A DNA stretch of 64,000 bases, taken from assembly GCF_003205835.1 (NCBI RefSeq), contig NZ_CP029773.1:1706501-1770500 (forward strand), read 5' to 3'. Position numbers and translations under genes: made by a program. Numbering within the stretch: the first letter of the stretch is position 1; every line of letters begins with the position of its first letter. Origin of the DNA: Stenotrophomonas maltophilia. Lineage in GTDB: Bacteria; Pseudomonadota; Gammaproteobacteria; Xanthomonadales; Xanthomonadaceae. Positions 51,021 to 61,774 of the stretch are shown piece after piece. The notes beneath the pieces are model-generated. The model was given only the letters and a program-made list of their open reading frames with translations. It did not search any database and was not told where the DNA came from.

Positions 51021-52262
51021 ATGTTCAAACCCATTCCCGTGGCCATTGGCCTGCGCTACCTGCGCGCCAAGCGCCGCAACGGCTTCATCTCCTTCATCTC
51101 GATGGCATCGATCCTGGGCATCGCGCTCGGCGTCACGGTGCTGATCACCACCCTGGCGGTGATGAGCGGTTTCCAGAAGGAAATCCGCAGCCGCCTGCTG
51201 CAGATGACCGCGCACACCACCATCAGCCGCGACGGTGAGCCGATGCCGGACTGGATGCGCGTAGTCGACATCGCCCGCAAGGACCCGCGCGTGGCGGGTG
51301 CCGCGCCGTACATCGAGATCCAGTCGATGATCAGCGGCCCGCGCGTGCAGGGTGCGATCATCCAGGGCATCGATCCGGCGCTGGAGCCGAAGGTGTCGGT
51401 GATCGACAAGAAGGTCACCAAGGGCAGCTATGACAGCCTCACGCCGGGCAGCTTCAACCTGCTGCTGGGCAAGGAGCTGGCGATCTGGCTGGGCGTGGAC
51501 GTGGGCGACCAGGTGCTGGTGACCTTCGCCGAAGTGCAGGGCACGCCTGCCGGCGCCGTGCCGCGGATGAAACGCTTCACTGTCAGCGGCATCTTCGAGG
51601 CTGGCTACAACGAGGTCGACCGCGGCGTCGGCTTTGCCAACATGCAGGACCTGGAGCGCGTGCTGCGCAGCGACGGCGCCACCGGCGTGCGCCTGAAACT
51701 GCACGACATGGACCGCTCGCTGGAAGTGGGCGTGGACCTGGCGCAGAGCCTTGGCGGCGCGTACCGGGTGAGTGACTGGACCCAGCAGAACGCCAACCTC
51801 TACCACTCGCTGCGCATGGAGAAGGTGGTGATGGGCATCCTGCTGTCGCTGATCATCGCCATGGGCGCGTTCAACCTGGTGTCCTCGCAGGTGATGCTGG
51901 TCACCGACAAGCAGGCCGACATCGCCATCCTGCGCACGCTGGGCCTGACCCCGGGCGGGGTGATGCAGGTGTTCATGGTGCAGGGTTCGCTGATCGGCAT
52001 CTTCGGCACCCTGGCCGGCCTGATCGGCGGCATCACCCTGACCCTCAACCTGGAACGCATCCTCGGCGCCATCGAAAGCGTGTTCAACGTCAAGCTGCTG
52101 CCGGAGGACGTCTACTACATCACCGGCCTGCCGACCGACATGCAGACCGGCGACGTGGTGGCGATCACCGTGGTCGCGCTGTTGATGAGCTTCCTGGCCA
52201 CCCTGTACCCCGCCTGGCGGGCAGCACGCACCCAGCCGGCGGAGGCCCTGCGTTATGAATAA
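51021..52262 (+). CDS. lolC: Lipoprotein-releasing ABC permease, LolC/LolE-type
   Basis: This 413-residue inner-membrane subunit has four membrane segments: one after [20 protein letters not shown], then a large periplasmic domain (about residues 50-270), then three at the C-terminal third ([60 protein letters not shown]). With LolD it removes lipoproteins from the inner membrane for transport. Only one such gene precedes lolD here, rather than the LolC plus LolE pair flanking LolD of E. coli. It overlaps lolD by 8 bp. Confidence 0.9.
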   Translation: MFKPIPVAIGLRYLRAKRRNGFISFISMASILGIALGVTVLITTLAVMSGFQKEIRSRLLQMTAHTTISRDGEPMPDWMRVVDIARKDPRVAGAAPYIEIQSMISGPRVQGAIIQGIDPALEPKVSVIDKKVTKGSYDSLTPGSFNLLLGKELAIWLGVDVGDQVLVTFAEVQGTPAGAVPRMKRFTVSGIFEAGYNEVDRGVGFANMQDLERVLRSDGATGVRLKLHDMDRSLEVGVDLAQSLGGAYRVSDWTQQNANLYHSLRMEKVVMGILLSLIIAMGAFNLVSSQVMLVTDKQADIAILRTLGLTPGGVMQVFMVQGSLIGIFGTLAGLIGGITLTLNLERILGAIESVFNVKLLPEDVYYITGLPTDMQTGDVVAITVVALLMSFLATLYPAWRAARTQPAEALRYE

Positions 52263-52968
52263 GGTCTTCAACCGCGGCGATGAAGTGATCCGCGCCGAAG
52301 CACTGGGCAAGACCTACGCCGAAGGGCGCATGCAGACCCCGGTGTTCGATGGCCTGGACCTGACCGTGACCGCCGGCGAAACGGTGGCGATCATCGGTGC
52401 TTCCGGTGCCGGCAAGAGCACGCTGCTGCACCTGCTGGGTGGCCTGGACATTCCGACCGCGGGTGAGGTTTACGTGACCGGCCAGCGCATGTCAGCGCTG
52501 TCGGACACCGCGCGTGGCCTGCTGCGCAACCAGGCGCTGGGCTTCGTCTACCAGTTCCACCACCTGCTGCCTGAGTTCACCGCGCTGGAAAACGTGATGA
52601 TGCCGGTGCTGCTGGCCGGTACTGCAGTGGCCGAGGCGAGCAGCCGGGCCACCACGCTGCTGGAAGCGGTCGGCCTCGGTCATCGCCTGGACCACAAGCC
52701 GGGCGAGCTGTCCGGCGGCGAACGCCAGCGTGCCGCGGTGGCACGTGCGCTGGTCAATCATCCGGCCTGCGTGCTCGGCGACGAGCCGACCGGCAACCTG
52801 GATGACCGCACCGCGGGCACTGTGTTCGAGCTGATGCTGGAACTCAACCGTGCGCGTCATACCAGCCTGGTGCTGGTCACCCACGACCGCAGCCTGGCGC
52901 GGCGCCTGGACCGGGTGCTGGAGCTGCGCGAAGGGCGCCTGCACGCATTGGCCCACGCCGACGTCTGA
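52255..52968 (+). CDS. lolD: Lipoprotein-releasing ABC ATPase
   Basis: A 237-residue ATPase of the LolD/MacB type. Walker A is GASGAGKST, the Q loop [20 protein letters not shown] contains the LolD-type phrase, the signature is [15 protein letters not shown], and Walker [13 protein letters not shown]. It supplies energy to the LolC/E permease encoded just upstream, with which it overlaps. Confidence 0.93.
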   Translation: MNKVFNRGDEVIRAEALGKTYAEGRMQTPVFDGLDLTVTAGETVAIIGASGAGKSTLLHLLGGLDIPTAGEVYVTGQRMSALSDTARGLLRNQALGFVYQFHHLLPEFTALENVMMPVLLAGTAVAEASSRATTLLEAVGLGHRLDHKPGELSGGERQRAAVARALVNHPACVLGDEPTGNLDDRTAGTVFELMLELNRARHTSLVLVTHDRSLARRLDRVLELREGRLHALAHADV

Positions 52969-52986
52969 GGCGCTGGGCCCGCTTTG

Positions 52987-53047
52987 GTAGAAGCCGACCT
53001 TGGTCGGCTGCTCTTGCAGGGCAAGCGCCAACCAAGGTTGGCGACTA
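52987..53047. repeat. SMAG palindrome pair, inverted
   Basis: GTAGAAGCCGACCTTGG (52987 onward) and an inverted copy ending CTAC at 53047 lie after lolD. Confidence 0.8.
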
Positions 53048-53172
53048 CCGGAATCCCGAGCCTTGGGCCTGCTTGGGGTGACCGCCGACCGGCTGCTGAA
53101 TGGGGTACTGGCTTTCGCGCCGGCGTTGTTTGCGCAGGCGCATGATGGCGACAGTTCCCCGAGGAGATCGCC

Positions 53173-53622
53173 ATGAAGACCCCGATCCTGATGGCCGGAC
53201 TCTGCCTGGCGCTGGCCGCCTGCGCGACCACTGGCCGGCTCAGCTCTGCCGAGAAGCTTGACCTGTACCGCGCCCATGCCGGCGCGCCGCAGAACGACAT
53301 GCAGTTCTTCGGCAGCCTCAATGGCTGGACCGAACTGGGTGACAGCGCACTGGCGGTGTGGACGCGTCCCAGCGAGGCCTATCTGCTGGAGCTGAGAGGC
53401 CCCTGCCAGGACCTGCCGTATGCCACCGCCATCGGCCTGACCAGCCAGATGAACCGTGTTTCGGCGCGTTTCGACAAGGTGCTGGTGCGCGACCCCACCG
53501 GCGGCCCGCGCATGCCGTGCTTCATCGACAGCATCCGCAAGCTGGACGTGAAGGCGCTACGCGCCTCCGAGCAGGAGCTGCGCCAGGCGCAGGTGCAGGA
53601 GCGCGAGGAAAGCACGAAGTAG
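53173..53622 (+). CDS. DUF6491-like lipoprotein
   Basis: A 149-residue lipoprotein with lipobox LAAC. The mature part has FGSLNGWTELGDSALAVWTR and YLLELRGPCQDLPYA followed later by GPRMPCFIDSIRKLD; the two Cys may pair. This resembles the DUF6491 proteins of Xanthomonadaceae; the function is unknown. The signal-peptide ATG has GAGGAG upstream. Confidence 0.8.
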   Translation: MKTPILMAGLCLALAACATTGRLSSAEKLDLYRAHAGAPQNDMQFFGSLNGWTELGDSALAVWTRPSEAYLLELRGPCQDLPYATAIGLTSQMNRVSARFDKVLVRDPTGGPRMPCFIDSIRKLDVKALRASEQELRQAQVQEREESTK

Positions 53623-53626
53623 CGTG

Positions 53627-53689
53627 GTAGTGCCGGCGGCTGGCCGGCATCGCGCAGATGCCAGGTTGCCGGCCAGCGGCCGGCATTAC
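53627..53689. repeat. SMAG palindrome pair, inverted
   Basis: GTAGTGCCGGCGGCTGG at 53627 onward and the inverted copy ending about 53689 lie between the DUF6491 gene and yggX, which are convergent. Confidence 0.8.
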
Positions 53690-53696
53690 CTGTGTG

Positions 53697-53966
53697 TCAG
53701 GCTTCCGGGGTGAAGCCGGCTGGCTTTTCCGCGTCCTTCTCGAACAGGAACTTGACCAGTTCGCCTTCAAGGAACGCGCGATGCTCCGGCGTGCGCGGCG
53801 ACAGGCGGTTCTCGTTGATCAGCATGGTCTGGTGCGCCAGCCACGCAGCCCAGGCCTGCTTGCCGATGTTGTTGAAGATGCGCTGGCCCAGTTCGCCGGG
53901 GTAGGGCACGAAGTCCAGGCCCTCGGCATCGCGTTGTTCGTACTGGCAGAAGACGGTTCGGGACAT
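53697..53966 (-). CDS. yggX: YggX-type Fe(2+)-trafficking protein
   Basis: An 89-residue protein beginning [19 protein letters not shown] with the conserved Cys7, then [18 protein letters not shown] and [11 protein letters not shown]. coli YggX protects Fe-S clusters from oxidation and handles iron. It starts 5 bp after mutY, the same pair as in E. coli. Confidence 0.94.
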   Translation of the reverse strand: MSRTVFCQYEQRDAEGLDFVPYPGELGQRIFNNIGKQAWAAWLAHQTMLINENRLSPRTPEHRAFLEGELVKFLFEKDAEKPAGFTPEA

Positions 53967-53971
53967 GGCAC

Positions 53972-55096
53972 TCACTCGTGGTTGCGGGATTTCTTGGAGA
54001 TTCGTTTCGGCGCCTTGATGGTGGCGCCGTCGAGCAGCTTGCGGATCGGTGCCGGCAGGCCCAGCGTGGGCAGCTCGTCGGCGGCAACCCAGCGCAGCGT
54101 GGGTTCTTCCACGCGCAGGCCGTGCACCTGCCGCGACAGTACCTGCAGATGCAGCCTGTAGTGGCTGAAGGTGTGCTGCAGTATTGGCAGCTCTTCGGCC
54201 TCTTCCAGCGAGCCGTCGACGTGCACGTCGAACCAGTCCTGCAGCACGCTGCCGGCATCGGCCTGCGGCAGCGTCCACAGCTGCGCCCAGATGCCGGTGT
54301 CCGGCCGCTTCTGCAGCAGCACGCGCTGCTGGGGGTCGCGCAGCAGCAGGGCCACCGCTTCCCGTTCGGGCAGGGTCTTGCTGGGCTTGGGTGTCGGCAG
54401 TTCGGTGGTGCGGCCTTCGCGGCGCGCCACGCAGTCGTCCTGCAGCGGGCAGATCACGCAGGCGGGTCTGGCACGGCTGCACACCGTCGCGCCCAGGTCC
54501 ATCTGCGCCTGGGTGTAGTCAGCCATGCGCCCATTCGGCACCTGCGCCACGTGCGCCTCGGCGATCGCCCACAGTTGCTTCTCGATGGCCGGCAGCCCGG
54601 GGAAACCCTCGATGCCGTGGTAACGGCTGAGCACCCGCTTGACGTTGCCATCGAGGATCGCGAACGGGTCGTTCCAAGCCTGGCTGAGGATCGCACCGGC
54701 GGTGCTGCGGCCGATGCCGGGCAGGGCATGCAATGCATCGAAATCACGCGGCAGGTCGCCGTCGTGCAGTTCCACGCAGCGCTTCGCAGCGGCATGCAGG
54801 TTGCGTGCGCGGGCGTAGTAGCCGAGCCCGGCCCACTGCGCCATCACCGCGTCGTTGCTGGCGGCGGCGAGGTCGGGCAGGGTCGGGAAGTGCTGCAGGA
54901 ACCGCTGGAAATACGGGATGACCGTACTCACCTGGGTCTGCTGCAGCATGATTTCCGACAGCCAGACCCGATAGGGGCTGCGCGGGTGCTGCCAGGGCAG
55001 GTCGTGGCGGCCGTGGTCGTCGAACCAGTGCAGCAGGCGGGCGACGAAACCGTCTTCCCGGGCAGTCTTGGCGCTGGCGTGCGGCTGGCGGGGCAT
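53972..55096 (-). CDS. mutY: A/G-specific adenine glycosylase
   Basis: A 374-residue DNA repair glycosylase that removes A mispaired with 8-oxo[21 protein letters not shown] has the catalytic Glu, [17 protein letters not shown] is the helix-hairpin-helix, [10 protein letters not shown] has the catalytic Asp, and the 4Fe-4S Cys are in [17 protein letters not shown]. The C-terminal Nudix-like domain checks 8-oxoG. Confidence 0.95.
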   Translation of the reverse strand: MPRQPHASAKTAREDGFVARLLHWFDDHGRHDLPWQHPRSPYRVWLSEIMLQQTQVSTVIPYFQRFLQHFPTLPDLAAASNDAVMAQWAGLGYYARARNLHAAAKRCVELHDGDLPRDFDALHALPGIGRSTAGAILSQAWNDPFAILDGNVKRVLSRYHGIEGFPGLPAIEKQLWAIAEAHVAQVPNGRMADYTQAQMDLGATVCSRARPACVICPLQDDCVARREGRTTELPTPKPSKTLPEREAVALLLRDPQQRVLLQKRPDTGIWAQLWTLPQADAGSVLQDWFDVHVDGSLEEAEELPILQHTFSHYRLHLQVLSRQVHGLRVEEPTLRWVAADELPTLGLPAPIRKLLDGATIKAPKRISKKSRNHE

Positions 55097-55112
55097 TGGT
55101 GTTCCAGAGAGG

Positions 55113-55168
55113 CAGCCACCCGTGGGGTGGCTCTACTGGATTGCAGTAGAGCCACGCCATGCGTGGCT
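55113..55168. repeat. SMAG palindrome pair, inverted
   Basis: An inverted copy at 55113-55135 and a GTAGAGCCACGCCATGCG copy at 55146-55168 lie between ftsY and mutY, both on the minus strand. Confidence 0.83.
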
Positions 55169-55178
55169 GCACGGTGTA

Positions 55179-56516
55179 TCAGGCGCCCAGCGCTTCGGGC
55201 AGCAGGGCGTCGACGAAAGCTTCCGGGTCGAACACGCGCAGGTCTTCCGGGCGCTCGCCGATACCGGCGAAACGGATCGGAATGCCGAACTCGCGGGCCA
55301 GTGCGAACACCACGCCGCCCTTGGCGGTGCCGTCCAGCTTGGTCACCACCAGGCCGGTCACGTTCACTGCGGCATTGAACTGGCGCAGCTGCGACAGCGC
55401 ATTCTGGCCAGTGGTGCCGTCGATCACCATCAGCACTTCGTGCGGGGCGGTGGGGTCGATCTTGCCGAGCACGCGGCGGATCTTGCCCAGTTCGTTCATC
55501 AGGCCGGATTGGGTGTGCAGGCGGCCGGCGGTATCGGCGATCAGCACCGAGGTGCCACGGGCCTTGCCGGCCTGGAGCGCGTCGAATGCCACCGAAGCGG
55601 CATCGGCGTTCTGCCCCTGCGCGACCACGGCCACGCCGTTGCGCTCGCCCCAGGCCTGCAGCTGGGCCACGGCGGCGGCGCGGAAGGTGTCGCCGGCGGC
55701 CAGCATCAGGCTGTGGCCATCGTCCTTGAAGCGCTTGGCCAGCTTGCCGATGGTGGTGGTCTTGCCGACGCCGTTGACGCCGACGGTGAGCACCACGAAG
55801 GGCTTGGCGTTGCGGTCGATCACCAGCGGCTTGGCCACCGGCTGCAGGATTGCGATCAGCTCGGCGCGCAGCGCGGCCAGCAGCGCATTGGCGTCGGCGA
55901 ACTCGCGCGATTTCATTCGCTTGCGCAGGCCCTCGACCAGGTCGGTGGTGGCACCCACGCCGACGTCGGCGGTGATCAGTGCGGTTTCCAGCTCGTCCAG
56001 CAGGTCGTCGTCAAGCTTGGGGTTGCGCGAGAACAGGCCACCGAAGCTGCGCGCGATGACGCTGTTGCGAAGGCGTTCGCGCCAGCCGGGCTTGCCGGCA
56101 GGCGCCGGAACGGCGTCGACCGAGGCGGCGGCAGGCAGGTCGTCGGAGACCGGTGCCGGGGTCGGTGCAGGAGCGGGTTCCGGCAGCGGCGCAGGCACCG
56201 GCTCGATGGCTGGGGCAGCGACAGGGGCGACGTCGATCTGCGTGATCGGGGCCGGGGCAATGGGTGCCGGGACGGCCGGGACCACCGGAGCGGGAGCCAT
56301 CGGGGTGGGTTCGACCATTACCGGGGCGACCGCTGCCGCGGGCGGCTCAGCGGGGGCAGGTGCGGCCGGCGCAGCTACCGGCGCGGGTTCCTTGTCCTCG
56401 ACCGGCGCGGCCGACGGGAATGCCGCCGCCAGCTCTTCAGCCGAGTAGTGCTGGGTCTTGGGCGCCTCCGTTGCGGGGGCATCCTGGGGCTTCTTGCGGC
56501 GGAAAAAACTGAGCAT
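55179..56516 (-). CDS. ftsY: Signal recognition particle receptor FtsY
   Basis: This 445-residue GTPase docks SRP-ribosome complexes at the inner membrane. The N-terminal A domain is basic at the tip (MLSFFRRKKP) then Pro/Ala-rich with scattered acids to about residue 140. The NG domain has VGVNGVGKTTTIGKLAKRF (G1), DTAGRLHTQSGLMNELGKI (G3), and TKLDGTAKGG (G4). The start is the ATG two codons after a possible CTG-like extension. Confidence 0.95.
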   Translation of the reverse strand: MLSFFRRKKPQDAPATEAPKTQHYSAEELAAAFPSAAPVEDKEPAPVAAPAAPAPAEPPAAAVAPVMVEPTPMAPAPVVPAVPAPIAPAPITQIDVAPVAAPAIEPVPAPLPEPAPAPTPAPVSDDLPAAASVDAVPAPAGKPGWRERLRNSVIARSFGGLFSRNPKLDDDLLDELETALITADVGVGATTDLVEGLRKRMKSREFADANALLAALRAELIAILQPVAKPLVIDRNAKPFVVLTVGVNGVGKTTTIGKLAKRFKDDGHSLMLAAGDTFRAAAVAQLQAWGERNGVAVVAQGQNADAASVAFDALQAGKARGTSVLIADTAGRLHTQSGLMNELGKIRRVLGKIDPTAPHEVLMVIDGTTGQNALSQLRQFNAAVNVTGLVVTKLDGTAKGGVVFALAREFGIPIRFAGIGERPEDLRVFDPEAFVDALLPEALGA

Positions 56517-56645
56517 TGGCAAAAGGCGCTGAAATCAGAGGGATATGCTACCACTCGGGCCTGTCGGGCCGATGTGGACTCAAGGTCGCGGTCCACCGGC
56601 CGTTAACCGGTCCGGAGGGCTGCGCGAGGCGGCCCGGAGACCGCC

Positions 56646-56945
56646 ATGAACAACGTGATGGGAATCGCCCTCAGCGGGATGCGTGCGGCCCAGCAGAGCG
56701 TGCAGGTGGCCGCGCACAACGTGGCCAACCTGGCGACCCCGGATGCCCAGCACCTGCAGTTGCAGCGCAATACCACCGAGCAGGGTGGGGTGCAGGCTTC
56801 GGTGACGTCCACCGGCGCCGATGCCGGCGCGCCGCTGGGTGATCTGCTGGCCGCAAAAGCCGAGGTCGTGGCCTTCGCCGCCAATGCCGCGGTGATCCGC
56901 CGCCAGGACCAGATGCTGGGTTCGCTGCTGGATCGCGAGGTCTGA
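56646..56945 (+). CDS. Orphan small protein with a flagellar-rod N-terminal motif
   Basis: A 99-residue protein whose first 35 residues (GIALSGMRAAQQSVQVAAHN then VANLATP) match the N-terminal helix of flagellar rod, hook and hook-associated proteins. The C-terminal LLAAKAEVVAFAANAAVIRR with LLDREV resembles the paired C-terminal helix. The large central domain of real rod proteins is missing and no flagellar gene is nearby. It could be a stand-alone axial-like protein or a degenerate copy. It is divergent from ftsY. Confidence 0.7.
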   Translation: MNNVMGIALSGMRAAQQSVQVAAHNVANLATPDAQHLQLQRNTTEQGGVQASVTSTGADAGAPLGDLLAAKAEVVAFAANAAVIRRQDQMLGSLLDREV

Positions 56946-56963
56946 GCCGCCCGGCTTGGGTGG

Positions 56964-57122
56964 GTGTCAACCTTGGTTGACACGCTCGACGCCCTGGTAG
57001 GTGCCAACCTTGGTTGGCACGCTTTTGGGGCGCCAACCAAGGTTGGCCTCTACCAGGGCAGCAGTGCCAACCAAGGTTGGCACCTACCAGGGCAGCAGTG
57101 CCAACCAAGGTTGGCACCTACC
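56964..57122. repeat. Array of five SMAG-type palindromes
   Basis: Copies of the GTAGGTGCCAACCTTGG type occur in both orientations; the last two are direct repeats of CAGGGCAGCAGTGCCAACC. They fill the gap between the convergent orphan rod-motif gene and htpG. Confidence 0.83.
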
Positions 57123-57161
57123 AGAGCATCGCCGGGCCATGCCCGGCGACCACCCTGTCGA

Positions 57162-59054
57162 TCAGGCGGACAGCTCCAGCAGCAGCTTGTTCAGGCGCGC
57201 CACGTAGGCGCCCGGATCCTTCAGGCTGTCACCGGCGGCCAACGCAGCCTGGTCGAACAGCACCCGGCCGAGGTCGTCGAAACGCGCGCCATCGGCTTCG
57301 GCATCGAGCTTGGCGATCAGCGGGTGGCCCGGGTTGATCTCCAGCACCGGCTTGCTGTCCGGCACCTTCTGCCCGCTGGCTTCCAGGATCTGGCGCATCT
57401 GCAGGCCCAGGTCCTGTTCGCCGATGGCCAGCACCGCCGGCGAATCGGTCAGGCGGTGCGAGACGCGCACTTCGGCCACGTCGTCGCCCAGCACCGTCTT
57501 CAGGCGCTCGACCAGGCCCTGCTTGTCCTTGGCCGCCGCTTCCTGCTCCTGCTTGTCCGCCTCGCTTTCCAGCGCGCCCAGGTCGAGGTCGCCACGGGCG
57601 ATGTCGACGAAGCCCTTGCCATCGAAATCGGTCAGGTAGCCCATCAGCCACTCGTCGATGCGGTCGGTCAGCAGCAGCACTTCCACGCCCTTCTTGCGGA
57701 ACACTTCCAGGTGCGGGCTGTTGCGCACCTGGCTGTAGCTCTCGCCGGTCAGGTAGTAGATCTTGTCCTGGCCTTCGGTCATGCGGCCGAGGTAGTCGGC
57801 CAGCGACACGGTCTGCGCATCGCCGTCGCCACGGGTGGAGGCGAAGCGCAGCAGGCCGGCCACCTTCTCGCGGTTGTTGTAGTCCTCGGCCGGGCCTTCC
57901 TTCAGTACCTGGCCGAATTCCTTCCAGAACGTGGCGTACTGCTCCGGCTTGTCGGTGGCCAGCTTCTCCAGCATGTCCAGCGAGCGCTTGGTCAGCGCCG
58001 CCTTCATCGAATCGATGACCGGGCCGGACTGCAGGATCTCGCGCGAGACGTTCAGCGACAGGTCGTTGGAATCGACCACGCCCTTGATGAAGCGCAGATA
58101 CAGCGGCAGGAACTGCTCGGCCTGGTCCATCACGAATACGCGCTGCACATAGAGCTTCAGGCCCTTGGGCGCATCACGGTGGTACAGGTCGAACGGCGCG
58201 CGGCCGGGCACGTACAGCAGCGAGGTGTACTCCAGCTTGCCCTCGACCTTGTTGTGGCTCCAGGCCAGCGGGTCGCTGTGGTCGTGCGCGACGTGCTTGT
58301 AGAACTCGGTGTACTCGGCATCGCTGATTTCGGTGCGCGGACGGGTCCACAGTGCGCTGGCGCGGTTGACGGTTTCCCACTCGACCGCTGCGCCTTCTTC
58401 ACCGCCCTCCTTGGGCATCTGGATCGGCAGGCCGATGTGGTCCGAATACTTCTTGAGGATGCTGCGCAGGCGCCAGCCATCGGCGAAATCGTGTTCGCCA
58501 TCCTTCAGGTGCAGCACGATGCGGGTGCCGCGCTCGGCCTTGTCGACGGTGGCGACGTCGAAATCGCCTTCGCCGCGCGAGGTCCAGCGCACCCCTTCGG
58601 CTGCAGCCAGGCCGGCGCGGCGCGAGGTCACTTCCACTTCGTCGGCGACGATGAAGGCGCTGTAGAAGCCGACGCCGAACTGGCCGATCAGCTGCGAATC
58701 CTTCTTCTGGTCGCCGGACAGCTGGCGCAGGAAGTCGCCGGTGCCGGACTTTGCAATCGTGCCAAGGTGGGCGATGGCTTCGGCGCGGCTCATGCCGATG
58801 CCGTTGTCTTCGATGGTGATGGTGTGGGCGCTGGGGTCGAAGCTCACGCGCACGCGCAGCTCGCTGTCGCCTTCCAGCAGGGCCGGCTGGGTCAGGGCCT
58901 CGAAGCGCAGCTTGTCGGCGGCGTCGGCGGCGTTGGAGACCAACTCGCGGAGGAAGATTTCCTTGTTGGAGTACAGCGAGTGGATCATCAGCTGCAGCAG
59001 CTGCTTGACTTCGGTCTGGAAGCCAAGGGTTTCGGTCTGGGTGGTCTCGGTCAT
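57162..59054 (-). CDS. htpG: Chaperone HtpG (Hsp90)
   Basis: This 630-residue ATP-dependent chaperone has the N-terminal ATPase motifs [33 protein letters not shown] and [19 protein letters not shown], a middle domain with [16 protein letters not shown] and [20 protein letters not shown], and a dimerisation end. The ATG was chosen at [15 protein letters not shown] with CGGAG before it. No heat-shock promoter could be identified with confidence. Confidence 0.95.
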   Translation of the reverse strand: MTETTQTETLGFQTEVKQLLQLMIHSLYSNKEIFLRELVSNAADAADKLRFEALTQPALLEGDSELRVRVSFDPSAHTITIEDNGIGMSRAEAIAHLGTIAKSGTGDFLRQLSGDQKKDSQLIGQFGVGFYSAFIVADEVEVTSRRAGLAAAEGVRWTSRGEGDFDVATVDKAERGTRIVLHLKDGEHDFADGWRLRSILKKYSDHIGLPIQMPKEGGEEGAAVEWETVNRASALWTRPRTEISDAEYTEFYKHVAHDHSDPLAWSHNKVEGKLEYTSLLYVPGRAPFDLYHRDAPKGLKLYVQRVFVMDQAEQFLPLYLRFIKGVVDSNDLSLNVSREILQSGPVIDSMKAALTKRSLDMLEKLATDKPEQYATFWKEFGQVLKEGPAEDYNNREKVAGLLRFASTRGDGDAQTVSLADYLGRMTEGQDKIYYLTGESYSQVRNSPHLEVFRKKGVEVLLLTDRIDEWLMGYLTDFDGKGFVDIARGDLDLGALESEADKQEQEAAAKDKQGLVERLKTVLGDDVAEVRVSHRLTDSPAVLAIGEQDLGLQMRQILEASGQKVPDSKPVLEINPGHPLIAKLDAEADGARFDDLGRVLFDQAALAAGDSLKDPGAYVARLNKLLLELSA

Positions 59055-59142
59055 CGATAAGGCTCCGTGTGCAATGCCGCGCCAGCGCGTGCGGCCTCGC
59101 CAAGGGGTATGGCTGATTGTCCCGAAATCAAGGGGTTGTTCT

Positions 59143-59211
<69 letters not shown>

Positions 59212-59231
59212 CTCTTGGCTGTCTGTTGGTT

Positions 59232-59337
59232 AGGCGGGGCGGTGTGGGTTGGCAGGACACGCCGTAAACCCGTCCATGGGGGCTCGATGGCGCCATCCAT
59301 GGCGCCAACGGTCCTGCCAACCCACACCGCCCCGCCT
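59232..59337 (-). repeat. Long hairpin D
   Basis: Perfect 27-bp arms at 59232-59258 and 59311-59337 (AGGCGGGGCGGTGTGGG and onward). The core, on the minus strand, has CGTTGGCGCCATGGATGGCG, ATCGAGCCCCCATGG and GGGTTTACGGCGTG. It is followed by CTGACAGGTTCC, the inner boundary. Confidence 0.86.
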
Positions 59338-59413
59338 CTGACAGGTTCCCGGTGACGGTGACAACGGCTGGGCTTCTGATCTCATCAATTCCTTCGATAT
59401 CTGACAGATGTTC

Positions 59414-59436
59414 ATCCACGCATGGCGTGGATCTAC
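59414..59436. repeat. SMAG palindrome between hairpins D and E
   Basis: An inverted GTAGATCCACGCCATGCG copy, the same type and position as in the spacer of module 1. TGCAGATTGCAGGAAACTGTC follows in two steps leading to hairpin E. Confidence 0.8.
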
Positions 59437-59460
59437 TGCAGATTGCAGGAAACTGTCGAA

Positions 59461-59562
59461 GGCGGGGTGGGTCCGGTTGAGGGGGTGTGAGCGGCATGGA
59501 TGCCGCGACCAAGCCCCCATGGATGGGTTTACGGCGTCCCCCTCAACCGGACCCACCCCGCC
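59461..59562 (+). repeat. Long hairpin E
   Basis: Perfect 25-bp arms at 59461-59485 and 59538-59562 (GGCGGGGTGGGTCC start). The stem equals that of hairpin A except for one pair, A-T in place of C-G. Core: GTGAGCGGCATGGATGCCGC, then CCAAGCCCCCATGG and GGGTTTACGGCGT. Confidence 0.86.
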
Positions 59563-59582
59563 ATCCCACAGAAAACCAGCTT

Positions 59583-59645
59583 TTGACGTTGACGTTGACG
59601 TTGCTGTGGCTTCTGCGGGTGCCGGCCGCGGGCCGGCCGAACTAC
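59583..59645. repeat. TTGACG hexamer tandem and SMAG-like palindrome after hairpin E
   Basis: Three TTGACG units (59583-59600), then TTGCTG, then an inverted GTAGT-type palindrome (GTGCCGGCCGCGGGCCGGC, ending ACTAC at 59645). Confidence 0.78.
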
Positions 59646-59693
59646 AATCCCGCTCATGCTGAAATTCTCGAATACCTCCCGCCGGGGGCGCCG

Positions 59694-60808
<1,115 letters not shown>

Positions 60809-60868
60809 GCCCCGCTGTACCCGCACCCCATTACGTACAACACCACGCACCATTCCGGGAGGAAACCC

Positions 60869-61360
60869 ATGAACACCACCATGCGCGCGATGCTGATCGC
60901 TTCGTTGGCCCTGGCCTTCACCGCTTGCAAGAAGGAAGAGGCCGCTCCGGTCGACGAGGCCAAGCAGGCCCTGGTCGCTCCGTCCAAGGATGACGATGCA
61001 GGCTGGAAGAAGTACCTGCAGGAAGTGGCGATCCAGAACATGGGCAACATCACCAACAGCCCGTTCCTGTACTACCTCTCGCCGGAATCGGATCCGGACT
61101 TCCAGGCCAAGTACGAGCGCCAGACCGAGAGCGCGACCCAGGCCGTGGCCCGTGGCGTGCAGCCGGGCAACATGCTGGCCTTCGGTTCGTCGGCCTCGGG
61201 CAAGATGGCTGACATGATCCAGGCCGTGTTCAAGGACGTGTCGCCGGATTCGATGAAGGGCGTGCGCGTCGTCTTCATCGGCCAGTCGGCCGACAACGCC
61301 CGCGTACAGGCTGCGATCCAGCCGACCGGTGCCGAGTACATTTTCGTCGAAGCCAAGTAA
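60869..61360 (+). CDS. Uncharacterised lipoprotein
   Basis: A 163-residue exported protein with lipobox FTAC at residues 17-20 and a charged linker (KKEEAAPVDEA). The mature part includes GWKKYLQEVAIQNMGNITN and GVRVVFIGQSADNARVQAAI. I do not recognise the family. The ATG has GGAGG upstream (AGGAGG-like GGGAGG) so it is certainly translated. It is common in layout to Xanthomonadaceae lipoproteins of unknown role. Confidence 0.8.
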   Translation: MNTTMRAMLIASLALAFTACKKEEAAPVDEAKQALVAPSKDDDAGWKKYLQEVAIQNMGNITNSPFLYYLSPESDPDFQAKYERQTESATQAVARGVQPGNMLAFGSSASGKMADMIQAVFKDVSPDSMKGVRVVFIGQSADNARVQAAIQPTGAEYIFVEAK

Positions 61361-61492
61361 TACCGAGCCATGGCGGCCATGCTCCGGCATGGCCCGGGCG
61401 GCGTCCTGCAAGGGCGCCGCTGATGACCTGACCGGCCCGCGCGCCCGCGCTGGCCGGTCCTTTGTCCCAGGGCGCGGGCGAGGAGTATCGCC

Positions 61493-61774
61493 GTGTCGCT
61501 GAAAATCAACGAGCTCTGCGTCAACTGCGACGTATGCGAGCCGGCCTGCCCGAACCAGGCCATTGCGATGGGTGAAACCATCTACGTGATCGACCCTGCG
61601 CGCTGCACCGAATGCGTGGGTCATTTCGACGAGCCACAGTGCGTGGTCGTCTGCCCGGTCGAGTGCATCGACCCGGACCCGGAGATCGTGGAAACGGAAG
61701 ACCAGCTGCTGGCCAAGCTGCGCCAGCTGCAGCACGATCACCCCGAACTCTACGCGGAGCCCCCATCCGAATGA
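61493..61774 (+). CDS. yfhL: YfhL-type 4Fe-4S ferredoxin
   Basis: A 93-residue ferredoxin with two cluster motifs, CVNCDVCEPACPN and CTECVGHFDEPQC followed by VVCPVECIDPDP; the insertion in the second motif is typical of the Alvin/YfhL type. It carries low-potential electrons. The GTG start is set by GAGGAG upstream. The stop overlaps the ggt start (ATGA), an unexpected pairing. Confidence 0.92.
   Translation: MSLKINELCVNCDVCEPACPNQAIAMGETIYVIDPARCTECVGHFDEPQCVVVCPVECIDPDPEIVETEDQLLAKLRQLQHDHPELYAEPPSE

Noticed and set aside
56964-57122. Regularly repeated palindromes that might be a CRISPR array
   Set aside because: They are SMAG-type palindromes in both orientations with irregular spacing and similar spacers.
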